64,000 bases of DNA from Flavobacterium aquicola (GCF_003385115.1 NZ_QUNI01000003.1:62001-126000); one strand, 5' to 3'. Shown: positions 8,195 through 16,888, counted from the stretch's first letter. Numbers and translations: made by a program. Notes: generated by a model from the sequence alone, not told the origin.

Positions 8195-8935
8195 ATGTTT
8201 CCAAAAAATATAGTACAATTTGCTTTATTGCTCATTTTGTCAATGGTCATTTGTATGCCATTAAAATATTTTATATTAGACAGATTATTTAATCAAGATT
8301 TGGCAATGCATTTACTTTTTATTGGTTTTTCGATATTTTTTGTGCTATTTGTACACTTGATCAACTTTAAAAACAGAGTAAAATTAAACTATGTCATCAT
8401 CCCATTTGATGTTAATTTTATATTATTTGTTTTAATAATTATTTGGACGCTACAAACCTTATTCATTATACCGATCAATCACTTTCTTTTTCCAAATAAT
8501 AGTTTTCAGCCGTCACTATATTTTATTTTAGGCGCTGTAGTGGTTGCTCCCTTTTTAGAAGAAATAATATTTAGAAACATTTTATTAAACTCTCTTCTAA
8601 ATAATTATAACAAAAAAAAGAGTGTCATAATTTCAGCTTTTCTATTTGGGCTTATCCATATACAGCCAATTCAAATTGTATTTGCTACAATAGTAGGGTT
8701 TCTTTTAGGAATGGTGTATGCTAAAAATAAAAATATAGCATACACCATTATTTTGCATTCTTTCAGCAATGCAATTGTTCTCCTCATAAATTTTCTGACT
8801 AATAAATTTTCTACCGCGTTATTTTTTGATATAAGCATAGGAGTAAATATCATTATCTCAATTTCTGTATTGTATTATATGAATATAAAATATGGCTTTT
8901 CGATACAAAAATTAATACAAGAAATAAACGATTAA
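8195..8935 (+). CDS. CPBP-family intramembrane metalloprotease
   Basis: This 246-residue protein has about seven hydrophobic helices. It carries the CPBP/ABI (CAAX-like, Rce1-type) motifs in order: PFLEEIIFRN (EExxxR), FLFGLIHI (FxxxH) and ILHSFSNAI (HxxxN). In Gram-positive bacteria such proteases sit in bacteriocin and pheromone loci, where they give self-immunity (PlnI, SkkI) or mature peptides (MroQ). Here the gene lies directly between the precursor peptide and the exporter genes, so immunity or an extra processing step are the natural guesses. The catalytic residues are all present. It acts in the inner membrane. Confidence 0.88.
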   Translation: MFPKNIVQFALLLILSMVICMPLKYFILDRLFNQDLAMHLLFIGFSIFFVLFVHLINFKNRVKLNYVIIPFDVNFILFVLIIIWTLQTLFIIPINHFLFPNNSFQPSLYFILGAVVVAPFLEEIIFRNILLNSLLNNYNKKKSVIISAFLFGLIHIQPIQIVFATIVGFLLGMVYAKNKNIAYTIILHSFSNAIVLLINFLTNKFSTALFFDISIGVNIIISISVLYYMNIKYGFSIQKLIQEIND

Positions 8936-8951
8936 CTTAAATAAAAAATTA

Positions 8952-9182
8952 ATGATAATACTATTTAGAGGATCCCAAATGGAAGTCATGAATATTAAAA
9001 ATTTATTAAGTAATGCCGGCATTGAAAGCTTTGTCCAAAACCAGTATATGTCAGCCATAGAGCCTTGGTTAGTTACCGCCGGAGGCTACAATCCTGTAAA
9101 TTTACAAATAAATGAAGCTGATTTCGCAGCTGCAAAAGAAATAATCGACAAATACAATAAAGGTGATTACAATATAGAGTGA
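8952..9182 (+). CDS. DUF2007 family protein
   Basis: This 76-residue protein reads as a compact DUF2007 domain: the start IILFRGSQMEVMNIKNLLSNAGI, a central VTAGGYNPVNLQI and a final DFAAAKEIIDKY helix. The domain is a ferredoxin-like ACT-related fold of unknown function, often called a putative signal-transducing protein. It begins 16 bp after the CPBP gene and is probably cotranscribed. It might bind the peptide, a metal or a nucleotide inside the cell; nothing in the sequence decides between these. Confidence 0.8.
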   Translation: MIILFRGSQMEVMNIKNLLSNAGIESFVQNQYMSAIEPWLVTAGGYNPVNLQINEADFAAAKEIIDKYNKGDYNIE

Positions 9183-9310
9183 GAAAATCTTTTAACTTTA
9201 AAAATCAAAGAATAAATAAAGGTATATTTTTAACCTATTAGCAATAATCAAGATCTCTTTTTATCAAAATTCAACCAAAAATAAATTCAAAAAGCAATTT
9301 AAATAAATCA

Positions 9311-10237
9311 ATGAATGTTTTAGAAAAAAATACTGAAGGACTATCATCACTTGCTATAATAACCTTCTGGTATGGTAAATATCCATGGTACATGCCTTAT
9401 TTTATTCATACCTGTAAATTTAATCCAACTGTAGATTTTATAATAATTACGGATAACACAGCTATTATACCTGATAAGCCAGAAAATGTGAAAGTAGTCT
9501 ACAAAACATTGGAAGAGTTCAAAGAACGTGCATCAGTAAAACTAGGCTTTACGGTAGCTATAGAAACTCCTTATAAGCTCTGTGATTTCAAACCCGCTTA
9601 TGGCTTTATCTTTCCGGAAATTATTCAAAAATATGATTTTTGGGGGCATGGAGATATCGATATGGCTTATGGTAATATTCGCAATTTTATGACTGCCAAA
9701 ATTCTCAATGAGTATGATATCATTAGCAGCAGAAACGATATTACAACAGGAACTTTTCTTTTGTATAGAAATAACATAAAAATGAATACGTTGTTTATGC
9801 AGAGCCGTGACTATAAGCAGGTTTATACAGATCCAGAGCATTATTGTTTTGATGAATGCAACTTTTTGTTTACCGAACTGGATCGAGGTGATTCTATTTT
9901 AGACTATCCAAATAACGTACAGAGCATGACTTATCTCGCCGTAAAAGGGGATAAGGAAGGGCATTTTAGAGCTTTTTTCGATTACATAATTGTGCAAGGT
10001 ATGTCAAACAATATAAGATGGGACAATGGAATAATAATATACGATGACCGGTTTGAATGTATGTTTTATGACTTGATAAAATATAAAGTAAAATGTAAGA
10101 ACAAAACGGTAACCTATCCTATCCCCGAAGTTTTTTATTTTAATAAAAACGGAATTAACAAAAATAGTTTTTGGAAATTATTATCGTTAAAAATTAAAGC
10201 AAAGATATCTAAAAACGACAATAAAATTTCAGCATAA
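9311..10237 (+). CDS. DUF6625-type glycosyltransferase-like protein
   Basis: This 308-residue soluble protein has FWYGKYPWYMPYFIHTC near the N-terminus, an NPTVDFIIITDN block, and at about residue 115 YDFWGHGDIDMAYGNIRNF. The last is a strand followed by a DxD motif, as in GT-A sugar transferases. The overall pattern fits the DUF6625 family, known mainly near capsule or surface-sugar genes. In this position, 12 bp before the exporter gene, it could glycosylate the precursor peptide on Ser, Thr or Asn, as in glycocins. That is inference, and the protein may instead act on surface sugars. The 128-bp gap upstream holds nothing recognisable. Confidence 0.75.
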   Translation: MNVLEKNTEGLSSLAIITFWYGKYPWYMPYFIHTCKFNPTVDFIIITDNTAIIPDKPENVKVVYKTLEEFKERASVKLGFTVAIETPYKLCDFKPAYGFIFPEIIQKYDFWGHGDIDMAYGNIRNFMTAKILNEYDIISSRNDITTGTFLLYRNNIKMNTLFMQSRDYKQVYTDPEHYCFDECNFLFTELDRGDSILDYPNNVQSMTYLAVKGDKEGHFRAFFDYIIVQGMSNNIRWDNGIIIYDDRFECMFYDLIKYKVKCKNKTVTYPIPEVFYFNKNGINKNSFWKLLSLKIKAKISKNDNKISA

Positions 10238-10249
10238 ATAAAAACAAAA

Positions 10250-12484
10250 TTGGCTAAATTTCCATATTACAAACAGGCTGACCACAAAGATTGCGGTCCT
10301 ACCTGCCTGAAAATTATCGCGAAACATCACGGTAAATCCTTAAATATTCAAAAATTACGTGAATACACTGAAACTACCCGAGAGGGCAGTAATTTGATGT
10401 GTATGAGTGATGCTGCCGAAAAACTTGGTTTTAGGAGTATGGGAGTAAAAATAAACCTCTTAAAATTAGAAGAAGTTCCGCTCCCTTGTATTTTGCATTG
10501 GAATAAGGGGCACTATGTAGTACTATATAAGGTTCCAGAAAGACAAAGAAGCGAAATGTTTTCTAAATTATGGAAAAAAGATAAAACATATTATGTTTCT
10601 GACCCTGCTATTGGGTTATTAGAATACGATGAAAAAAGTTTTTTGAAATCTTGGATTGGCAATAATGCCAGTCAAACCACCGAAGAAGGCATTGTATTGC
10701 TATTAGAACCTTCACCTAAGTTTTATCAATCCGAGTCAGATGTAGATCCCAAAAACAAATTTGGTTTTGCGCTTTTGGTAAAGTATGTGTTGCCTTACAA
10801 ATCGTTTATGATACAGTTAGCAATTGGTCTGTTAGTAGGGACGATGCTGCAAATTGTAAGCCCATTTTTCACCCAAAGCGTAATGGATATAGGAATACGT
10901 AACCAAAACATCAGTTTTGTCTACATGATGCTAGTGGCTCAATTGTTTCTTTTTGTTGGCACTACTACTTTGAGTATTATTCAAAGTTGGATTGTACTAC
11001 ATCTATCGGCACGAATAAATATTTCGCTCATTTCTGATTTTTTCGTCAAATTGATGAATCTGCCAATATCTTTTTTTGATACACGTATTACTGGCGACAT
11101 CATGCAGCGGATAAATGATCACAGCAGGATAGAGAAAATTTTAACCACATCGTCATTAACCATTTTATTTTCATTTATAAATATGATAGTAATGGGAGGA
11201 GTTTTGGCGTATTACAATCTCAAAATATTTATTATTTTTTTTACGGGGAGTCTCTTTTATTTTTTGTGGGTAACATTATTTCTTAAACGACGGGAAAAAC
11301 TTGATTATATACGCTTTGCCGAAGTAAGTCAAGAGCAAAGTAAGGTAATTGAGCTTATAAACGGAATGCAGGAGATAAAACTGCACAATGCCGAGCGCGA
11401 AAAGCGCTGGGGATGGGAGTTTGTACAAGCTCGGTTATTTAAAGTATCTATGCAGGGTATGATACTCGGACAGACTCAAGGAATCGGCTCATCAATTATT
11501 AATCAGGTCAAAAATATTTTTATCGCTTTTTTGTCTGCAAAACTGGTCATCGATGGGCAAATTACTTTAGGAATGATGATGGCAATAAGCAGCATAGTAG
11601 GGAGTTTAAATGGACCTATTGAGCATTTTATAGGCTTTATTCAGGAGTTGCAAGACGCCCGGATATCTCTATCCAGGCTCTCTGAAATTCACGAAAAAGA
11701 AGATGAGACCCAGCAAGACGAAACGCAGACACACGACATTCCTATGGATAGCAATATTGTTATACATGATTTGTCGTTTCGGTATATTGGGTCTGATGTG
11801 AATGTTTTAGAAAATTTAAGCCTTACTATTCCCACCAATAAAATCACAGCTATTGTGGGCACGAGTGGTAGCGGTAAAACTACTTTAATGAAGCTATTGT
11901 TGAAGTTTTATAAACCAAATGCAGGAACGATTTTAGTAGATAATACTGATTTAGAAAATATAAATCAGAAATCTTGGCGAAATCATGTTGGCGCAGTGAT
12001 GCAGGAAGGTTTTATTTTTAATGATACGATTGCCAATAATATTGCTATTGGAATGGAGAGCATCAATAAAAAACGTCTAGTTTATGCCGCCGATGTTGCT
12101 AATATTACCAGCTATGTTTCAGGATTACCATTAGGTTATAACACCAAAATAGGAGTGGAAGGGGTAGGGATGAGTACTGGTCAAAAACAACGTTTATTGA
12201 TTGCTAGAGCCGTTTATAAAAATCCTGAAATGTTGTTTTTTGACGAAGCCACATCTTCATTAGACTCCAATAACGAGAGAAAAATTATGCAAAAGTTAGA
12301 TCTTTTTTTTAAAAATAAAACCGTGGTAGTCATCGCTCATCGATTGAGTACAGTAATTAATGCAGACCAGATTGTAGTACTGGAAAAAGGCAAAATAATT
12401 GAACTGGGAAACCATGAGGAGTTAGTGAAACGAAAAGGAAGTTATTATGAATTGGTTCGAAATCAATTGCAATTGGGAATATAA
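10250..12484 (+). CDS. C39-peptidase-containing ABC exporter (PCAT)
   Basis: This 744-residue protein carries three domains. Residues 1-140 form a C39 peptidase with Cys15 (DCGPTC), His88 (NKGHYVV) and Asp118 (SDPAIG), the full catalytic set. Residues ~175-460 form a six-helix exporter membrane domain. The rest is the ATPase with Walker A GTSGSGKT, a Q-loop VMQEG, Walker B MLFFDEATSSLD and the AHRLS switch. The signature reads MSTGQ instead of LSGGQ, a mild but real deviation. The enzyme cuts double-glycine leaders and pumps the cargo across the inner membrane. The start is a TTG at 10250; no ATG precedes the peptidase core in frame. It lies between the transferase and the HlyD gene. Confidence 0.93.
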   Translation: MAKFPYYKQADHKDCGPTCLKIIAKHHGKSLNIQKLREYTETTREGSNLMCMSDAAEKLGFRSMGVKINLLKLEEVPLPCILHWNKGHYVVLYKVPERQRSEMFSKLWKKDKTYYVSDPAIGLLEYDEKSFLKSWIGNNASQTTEEGIVLLLEPSPKFYQSESDVDPKNKFGFALLVKYVLPYKSFMIQLAIGLLVGTMLQIVSPFFTQSVMDIGIRNQNISFVYMMLVAQLFLFVGTTTLSIIQSWIVLHLSARINISLISDFFVKLMNLPISFFDTRITGDIMQRINDHSRIEKILTTSSLTILFSFINMIVMGGVLAYYNLKIFIIFFTGSLFYFLWVTLFLKRREKLDYIRFAEVSQEQSKVIELINGMQEIKLHNAEREKRWGWEFVQARLFKVSMQGMILGQTQGIGSSIINQVKNIFIAFLSAKLVIDGQITLGMMMAISSIVGSLNGPIEHFIGFIQELQDARISLSRLSEIHEKEDETQQDETQTHDIPMDSNIVIHDLSFRYIGSDVNVLENLSLTIPTNKITAIVGTSGSGKTTLMKLLLKFYKPNAGTILVDNTDLENINQKSWRNHVGAVMQEGFIFNDTIANNIAIGMESINKKRLVYAADVANITSYVSGLPLGYNTKIGVEGVGMSTGQKQRLLIARAVYKNPEMLFFDEATSSLDSNNERKIMQKLDLFFKNKTVVVIAHRLSTVINADQIVVLEKGKIIELGNHEELVKRKGSYYELVRNQLQLGI

Positions 12485-12509
12485 AATTTTTGTTTACTGA
12501 TTTGCACTT

Positions 12510-13871
12510 ATGACGCAAATAATAACAAATAAGAGAAGTGTTTTAGATTTAAAAATGAAACAAATGCCAAAGAATATAAGAATAGAATTAAGAAGTGAAG
12601 AAGTTCAAGAAATCCTAACCCGAGTGCCCAACTGGATGATTCGGTGGGGAACAGTGGCAGTTTCTGGGGTGATTGTGCTATTGCTTTTATCAACATGGTT
12701 CATCAAATATCCCGATATTGTCGCAACGTCAATTGTCATTACCACCCAAATTCCGCCCGAGAAAGTCTTAGCAAAAACATCAGGAAAAATAGAAGCTATT
12801 TTAGTACTAGACAAAACCATTGTAAAAGAAAACACAACGTTGGCAATTATTCAAAATTCGGCAGATTATAAAGAAGTGCTAAGTCTTTCCAAAGCAATAA
12901 GCTTCCCAATTTCTGAAGAAGGCGGTAGAAAAAGTATAAATTTTGAAGACATAATTAACCGTTATAAAGCATCTAATCTCGGGGAAATACAAGCCGCTTT
13001 TTCCCTTTTTGAGAAAGACTGCTTGGCGCACGATTTGAATCAAGAATTGCGGCCCTATCAGGTTCAGGCTACTGCACAGGGCTCTGAAGACATTCAGATT
13101 AGAGCCAGATTACAGCTTTTGCAACAGCAAAAAAGCTTGAACGAAAGCGAATTGCAATTGCAGAAAAATGATATCAATCGATATGAAACCCTGTTTAATA
13201 AAGGCATTATTTCGGCGCAAGATTTTGATAATAAAAAATTGAGTTACCTGCAAGCCGAGAAAAACTATCGAAGTTTATTGAATAGTATTTCGCAACTCCA
13301 ATCGACTTTTATTGATAATACTCGAAATGCCAAAAGCAATCAAATAAACAGCACTAAAGAAAATGCAACTTTGGAGAGTACTCAAATACAATCGTTTTAT
13401 AATCTCAAAAAAGCAATCAAAGATTGGGAATTATTATATGTTTTGAAATCGTCGATAGCTGGAAAAGTTTCGTTTTTACAAATCTGGACGGCCAACCAAA
13501 GCATTTCAATGGGAGAAGCTGTTTTTGCAGTTATTCCCAATTTGCAAAAAGGGTATGTTGGCAAACTCAAAGCTCCTGCACTCAAATCGGGTAAAATAAA
13601 AATAGGGCAGCAAGTAAATATTCGACTCGCTAATTTTCCAGATAATGAGTATGGAATGTTGCAGGGAGTGGTGCAAAACATTTCGCTTACGCCCAACCAA
13701 GAAGGAAATTTATTGATTGATGTTGTTTTGCCAAAAAAACTAGAAACTTCCTATCATAAAACTATTCCGTTTCAGCAGGAAATGTCGGGTAGCGCCGAAA
13801 TTATTACCGAAGATTTGCGATTGACAGAGCGATTGCTGTATCAATTTAGGGATATTTTTAGAACAAATTAA
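12510..13871 (+). CDS. HlyD-family membrane fusion protein
   Basis: This 453-residue protein has a cytoplasmic N-tail of about 48 residues, one transmembrane helix (TVAVSGVIVLLLLSTWF), then a lipoyl-type segment (VLAKTSGKIEAILV), a long coiled coil (about 170-295) and a second lipoyl/beta part. This is the architecture of type I secretion adaptors that link an inner-membrane ABC exporter to an outer-membrane TolC channel. It starts 25 bp after the exporter gene and must be its partner. No TolC homologue is encoded nearby, so a housekeeping one is probably used. A strong terminator follows at 13890. Confidence 0.9.
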   Translation: MTQIITNKRSVLDLKMKQMPKNIRIELRSEEVQEILTRVPNWMIRWGTVAVSGVIVLLLLSTWFIKYPDIVATSIVITTQIPPEKVLAKTSGKIEAILVLDKTIVKENTTLAIIQNSADYKEVLSLSKAISFPISEEGGRKSINFEDIINRYKASNLGEIQAAFSLFEKDCLAHDLNQELRPYQVQATAQGSEDIQIRARLQLLQQQKSLNESELQLQKNDINRYETLFNKGIISAQDFDNKKLSYLQAEKNYRSLLNSISQLQSTFIDNTRNAKSNQINSTKENATLESTQIQSFYNLKKAIKDWELLYVLKSSIAGKVSFLQIWTANQSISMGEAVFAVIPNLQKGYVGKLKAPALKSGKIKIGQQVNIRLANFPDNEYGMLQGVVQNISLTPNQEGNLLIDVVLPKKLETSYHKTIPFQQEMSGSAEIITEDLRLTERLLYQFRDIFRTN

Positions 13872-13889
13872 TATGGCTCTGCGGTATCT

Positions 13890-13911
13890 AAAGGTAAGTT
13901 TTACCTTTTTT
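13890..13911 (+). terminator. Terminator of the peptide-export operon
   Basis: The stem AAAGGTA / TACCTTT with a short loop and a T-run lies 19 bp after the HlyD stop codon, closing the cluster. Confidence 0.75.
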
Positions 13912-13997
13912 AAATTCTTAAATTAATCAATACAAAAGGTTATTATTAAGCGAAGTCTATTATTCTGCAGACATTATATTTCAAGTTTAGGCTTAAG

Positions 13998-14165
13998 TTA
14001 AGCTATGAGATGTAGAAGATATAATAAAAATGTATGGAATTCAGGTTGATCATGCAGCAATTCGATGCTTGGCATATCAGTCTGTATCCATTATTGGAAA
14101 TGCAAAGAAAGAAACGTAAATTAAGAGTTGGAATTAGTTAGAAAATGGATAAGATTTATATCATC
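13998..14165 (+). pseudogene. IS6-family transposase remnant
   Basis: In two alternating frames the DNA reads LSY-[D]-VEDIIKMYGIQVDHAAIRC and then YPLLEMQRKKRKLRVGIS-stop-KMDKIYI. This follows the well-known IS6/IS26 order LSYRDVEE..RGIxVxHxTIxRW..YxP..E..RxRK.xVGxSWxxDETYI. The expected SW is S-stop (TGG to TAG), the first catalytic DE is DK, and at least two frameshifts are present. Only about 55 codons of the N-terminal third survive. Confidence 0.65.
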
Positions 14166-14222
14166 CAGAATCCATGTTTTAATACCATGGGTGTTAGGAC
14201 TTCATAAATGCCTCAAAAAAGA

Positions 14223-14317
14223 TGCACCTACCTATAGGTGCACTTAATGTATCCACCGCCTAGTTCCGGGGCAATAGGGATGCAAGATGTCGGTTGTGAT
14301 ACAACTGGACATCTTGC
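14223..14317. repeat. Pair of strong hairpins in IS graveyard
   Basis: Two hairpins follow each other. At 14223-14242, TGCACCTA pairs with TAGGTGCA around 4 bases. At 14282-14317, GCAAGATGTC pairs with GACATCTTGC and the enclosed GTTGT/ACAAC extends the helix. They are far more GC-rich than the surroundings and probably belong to the end of an insertion sequence, but no family was recognised. Confidence 0.5.
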
Positions 14318-14444
14318 CGTTAGCTTTGACAACAGCTTAAACTGCCCAGAGTCTTTTAATTTTCTATAGATTCTTGAAGTTTTGTCAAGTATTGAAGTCT
14401 GCAAATATTTGACAATAAAAAAGAGACTCAAAAGTTAGTCTTAG

Positions 14445-14470
14445 TCGGAAGATTTTCTTCCGAGTTTTTT
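14445..14470 (+). terminator. Intrinsic terminator before IS4-like fragment
   Basis: An 8-bp perfect stem TCGGAAGA/TCTTCCGA with a 3-base loop is followed by G and seven T. It may insulate the transposase downstream from outside transcription. Confidence 0.75.
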
Positions 14471-14543
14471 TATTCTAATAATTAACGAGTATTTTCTTTT
14501 TTAATTTATTTTTTGTATATTTTTTACTTTAAATAAGTAGTTT

Positions 14544-14711
14544 ATGGCAAATTTTAAAGACCACCAAGTATCCGTTAACGAGCAGCTAGGTTTTATTCCT
14601 AAAGCACTCCTGTCACATCTTTCCACCAGTACCAAAGTGGATCATTATTCAAAAGTACTGCACGGCAAAAAAGTATTCTACCTGCTTCTATTGGAAAGAT
14701 CATGGAAATAG
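14544..14711 (+). pseudogene. N-terminal fragment of an IS4-family transposase
   Basis: The frame from the ATG at 14544 gives 55 residues. It starts MANFKDHQVSVNEQLGFIP and runs to KKVFYLLL, a start I recognise from a common Bacteroidota IS4-group transposase of about 400 residues. After YLLL the sequence switches abruptly to unrelated DNA and stops at 14711. No catalytic residue is retained. The break is at about 14680-14690, where another broken frame begins. This element differs from the IS4-type pseudogene at 4399. Confidence 0.65.
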
Positions 14712-15040
14712 ATGAACTTGAAAGACTAGAAAAATTTAAAAAACTGACTGCCAACTGCCTAAGCGCTTTGAAGCCGGTGAAAGATAAAAGCGGAATTCAT
14801 ATCGCAAAAATAAGAGTGTATGATTATTATGAACTCGCTTCTATTATTAGAAATCTGTTGAAATTATATATGGTGGCTCTGGATCAGGAGTGAGCAGAAG
14901 TTCCTAGTACGATAAAAAGTCAGTCAATTGACGTCGGACTTATACTGGGTATTGCTCTGCAGTTATTTCCAATAGATGAATTTGAATTGCTAAATGAAAT
15001 AAGTATATTATTTTCTCCAGATTCTAGAAATACTGATTAA
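14681..15040 (+). pseudogene. Broken hypothetical gene with in-frame TGA
   Basis: One frame stays protein-like from about 14681 (PASIGKIMEIDELERLEKF) through a TGA at 14891-14893 to a TAA at 15038. The second part contains VGLILGIALQLFPIDEFELL. The first part is helical and charged; no family was recognised. It has lost its 5' end at the junction with the IS4-like fragment. A free-standing 63-residue protein from the ATG at 14702 is the alternative. Confidence 0.4.
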
Positions 15041-15489
15041 ATGCCTAAAAATCACATTGTCAAACAACATGATTCCATTTGTAAATTTAACAAAAACGCC
15101 GACTTCTATGTTGTAATCAAAGTTTTTCTCCAGTTATTTTTATTTATATCAAAAATAATTTCCTTTGTATTAAGGAGTTGAAGAGGAAACAGGCTCTGCT
15201 GAGGAGCAACTTGTCAGCAATAGACTTCCTGCGTTACACTGTAACATTATTCTAAGGGGATGTTTTATCATCCTCTTTTTTTATTTATTACAAGTATCGC
15301 TCAATGGCTAAAAAAACCTTTTACTCATAAATAATTACTATAAAAACAACCTTCTATCAGTAGACATTAAATGCTACATTTCGCTTTTTCAATTTTTATA
15401 GTTGAGGGCCGCAAACTTCGGATAGTAATCTAGTTACAGTCGGGGATTAAGCGGTCACCTCATATTTGTTGTTGTTTTTATAGCTCTTA
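15041..15489. other. Gene-free stretch with one terminator
   Basis: No supported gene is visible. A terminator hairpin lies at 15254-15285 and a few short GC-richer segments lie around 15400-15460, possibly the downstream end of the IS110 element. Confidence 0.5.
15254..15285 (+). terminator. Intrinsic terminator
   Basis: AAGGGGATG pairs with CATCCTCTT (one G-T pair) around TTTTAT and is followed by a long T-run. The transcript it ends is not obvious; the broken gene ending at 15040 is the nearest. Confidence 0.75.
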
Positions 15490-16568
15490 TTACTTAATAC
15501 CACAGGCATATATTTTTTCATTTTTCAAAACATAATAAATTCTGTTTAATAATTTTCGTGCAATTCTTATGATGGCTTTATTTGGCTGCATCCGTCTACA
15601 ATATTCATTATAGGATATGGATAATGCAGGATCAAACCGGATAGTCATCCATGCACATTCTACCAGTATTCTTTTCAATATTTTTTGCCCTCTGAATGTA
15701 ATTTGTCCTATACTTTCTTTTTCTCCGCTCGAATAAAAGTTGGGTACTAATCCAATATAAGAAGCAAATGAGTCAGTATTTTTAAAACGTGCTATATCCT
15801 CAATTTGAGTTAGTAAAGTAATTGCGCTAATTCTGCCAATTCCAGGGATACTTACCAATAAACCAAACTGTTTACTATAGCGTTCTTCTTCGCTTAGATC
15901 TCTGATTTTTCTGTTTACCTCAAGCAATAGTTTTCGTAGACTTTCCACCTCGGAAACAAGAAACCCTAAAGAATCTATACCGTATGGTGAAGATAGTTGT
16001 ACATCTTCCTTAACCATTTGATAAAACGTTTAGTCCAGTGTGTATAAGGGCTCTTGAACTGTTCGGGCATGTCTATTCCGTAAAAGTGAAGAAAAGATTT
16101 AACCCTGCATTTTAATCTTACCAGATCCTTTACTAACATATCCCTTGTTCTCACCAGAGAACGGTCTTCTAAAGTTTTTATTTTCAAGACGTGAATTGCA
16201 TTAAGCTGTCCCGCTCTTAAGGCTCTTGCAATTTTTCTACTGTCAATGGGGTCGTTCTTTTGAAAGAGTTCTTTTTGCGAAGTTGGAACATCAGCAGCGT
16301 TAATCACAATACTGTTTATTCCCAGTTCCAGTAATTGATAGTGTGCCCAAAATCCACTAAATCCTGCTTCATAAGCAGAATAGTATTCACAATCGGGAAA
16401 ATTTCTTCTGAGATAATCCGCTAAAACAGCCGCACTAGGAGGCTGCGTAAAGGTTTTATGAACAATGTTCTCTGTTAAGATTGTCACTGTCCAGCTTTTT
16501 AGATGTACATCTATTCCAACAAAAATTTTTTGTTCATTTTCTGTAATTTTGATCATTAGTTCTTGCAT
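15490..16568 (-). pseudogene. IS110-family transposase, frameshifted
   Basis: Two overlapping frames make up one IS110 transposase of about 360 residues. The N-terminal RuvC-like half (from 16568) has FVGIDVHLKSW, SAYEAGFSGFW and NDPIDSRKIARALRAG, giving the DEDD residues. The C-terminal half has SIPGIGRISAITLLTQI and SSGEKESIGQITFRGQK, with the conserved serine. The frames meet near 16010, where the family expects KWL-KEDVQLSSPYG; one base, probably an A in the TTAAGG run, is missing. All motifs are otherwise intact, so the damage looks recent. IS110 enzymes are guided by an RNA from a non-coding end of the element. Confidence 0.88.
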
Positions 16569-16780
16569 AAGTCATTGTTTATTTGATATTTAGTATTCTA
16601 TATCAAATTTATAAAACCAAATAAAGGCTTATGCCTTTTCTCTTCAACATTTGACAAACATAGCGACTTCGGAGGCGTTTTCCAGCCTCCGCAGGGGCAA
16701 GTGGTTTTGAGATGCCGAATTCATTTCAAGCATCTCAAAACACAACTTGCCATTTTCTTTCGAAAATATTATTGGAATGG
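16569..16780. other. Structured non-coding DNA beside IS110 and the mobilizable element
   Basis: Several hairpins occur in a row: AAGGC/GCCTT near 16623, GGAGGC/GCCTCC at 16671-16690, and a large one at 16696-16751. In the large one GGCAAGT plus GTTTTGAGATGC pair with GCATCTCAAAAC plus ACTTGCC. The region is either the 5' non-coding end of the IS110 element, where bridge RNAs of one IS110 subgroup are encoded, or the left structural part of the mobilizable element to the right. No coding frame is present. Confidence 0.55.
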
Positions 16781-16789
16781 ATTTATTGA

Positions 16790-16812
16790 AAGGGCTTGAT
16801 GCCCTTTTTTTA
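16790..16812 (+). terminator. Intrinsic terminator
   Basis: AAGGGC pairs with GCCCTT around TTGAT and is followed by a T-run. It comes 38 bp after the large hairpin, as if it ended a small structured transcript running rightward. Confidence 0.75.
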
Positions 16813-16888
16813 TTGTAGTGTGATAGAGTATTGTTTTAGAAATTATTTGGGATCCAGGATTATACAGGACAGTCCAATTATACAATTG

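Noticed and set aside
14228..14431. 67-codon minus-strand frame
   Set aside because: Its codons are dictated by the two hairpins at 14223-14317; no homologous family was recognised.
14891..14893. TGA recoding as selenocysteine
   Set aside because: No SECIS-like stem directly follows and the gene is already truncated at its 5' end.
15975..16017. Programmed frameshift in the IS110 transposase
   Set aside because: IS110 enzymes are normally made from one frame and no slippery heptamer is present at the junction; a one-base loss is simpler.
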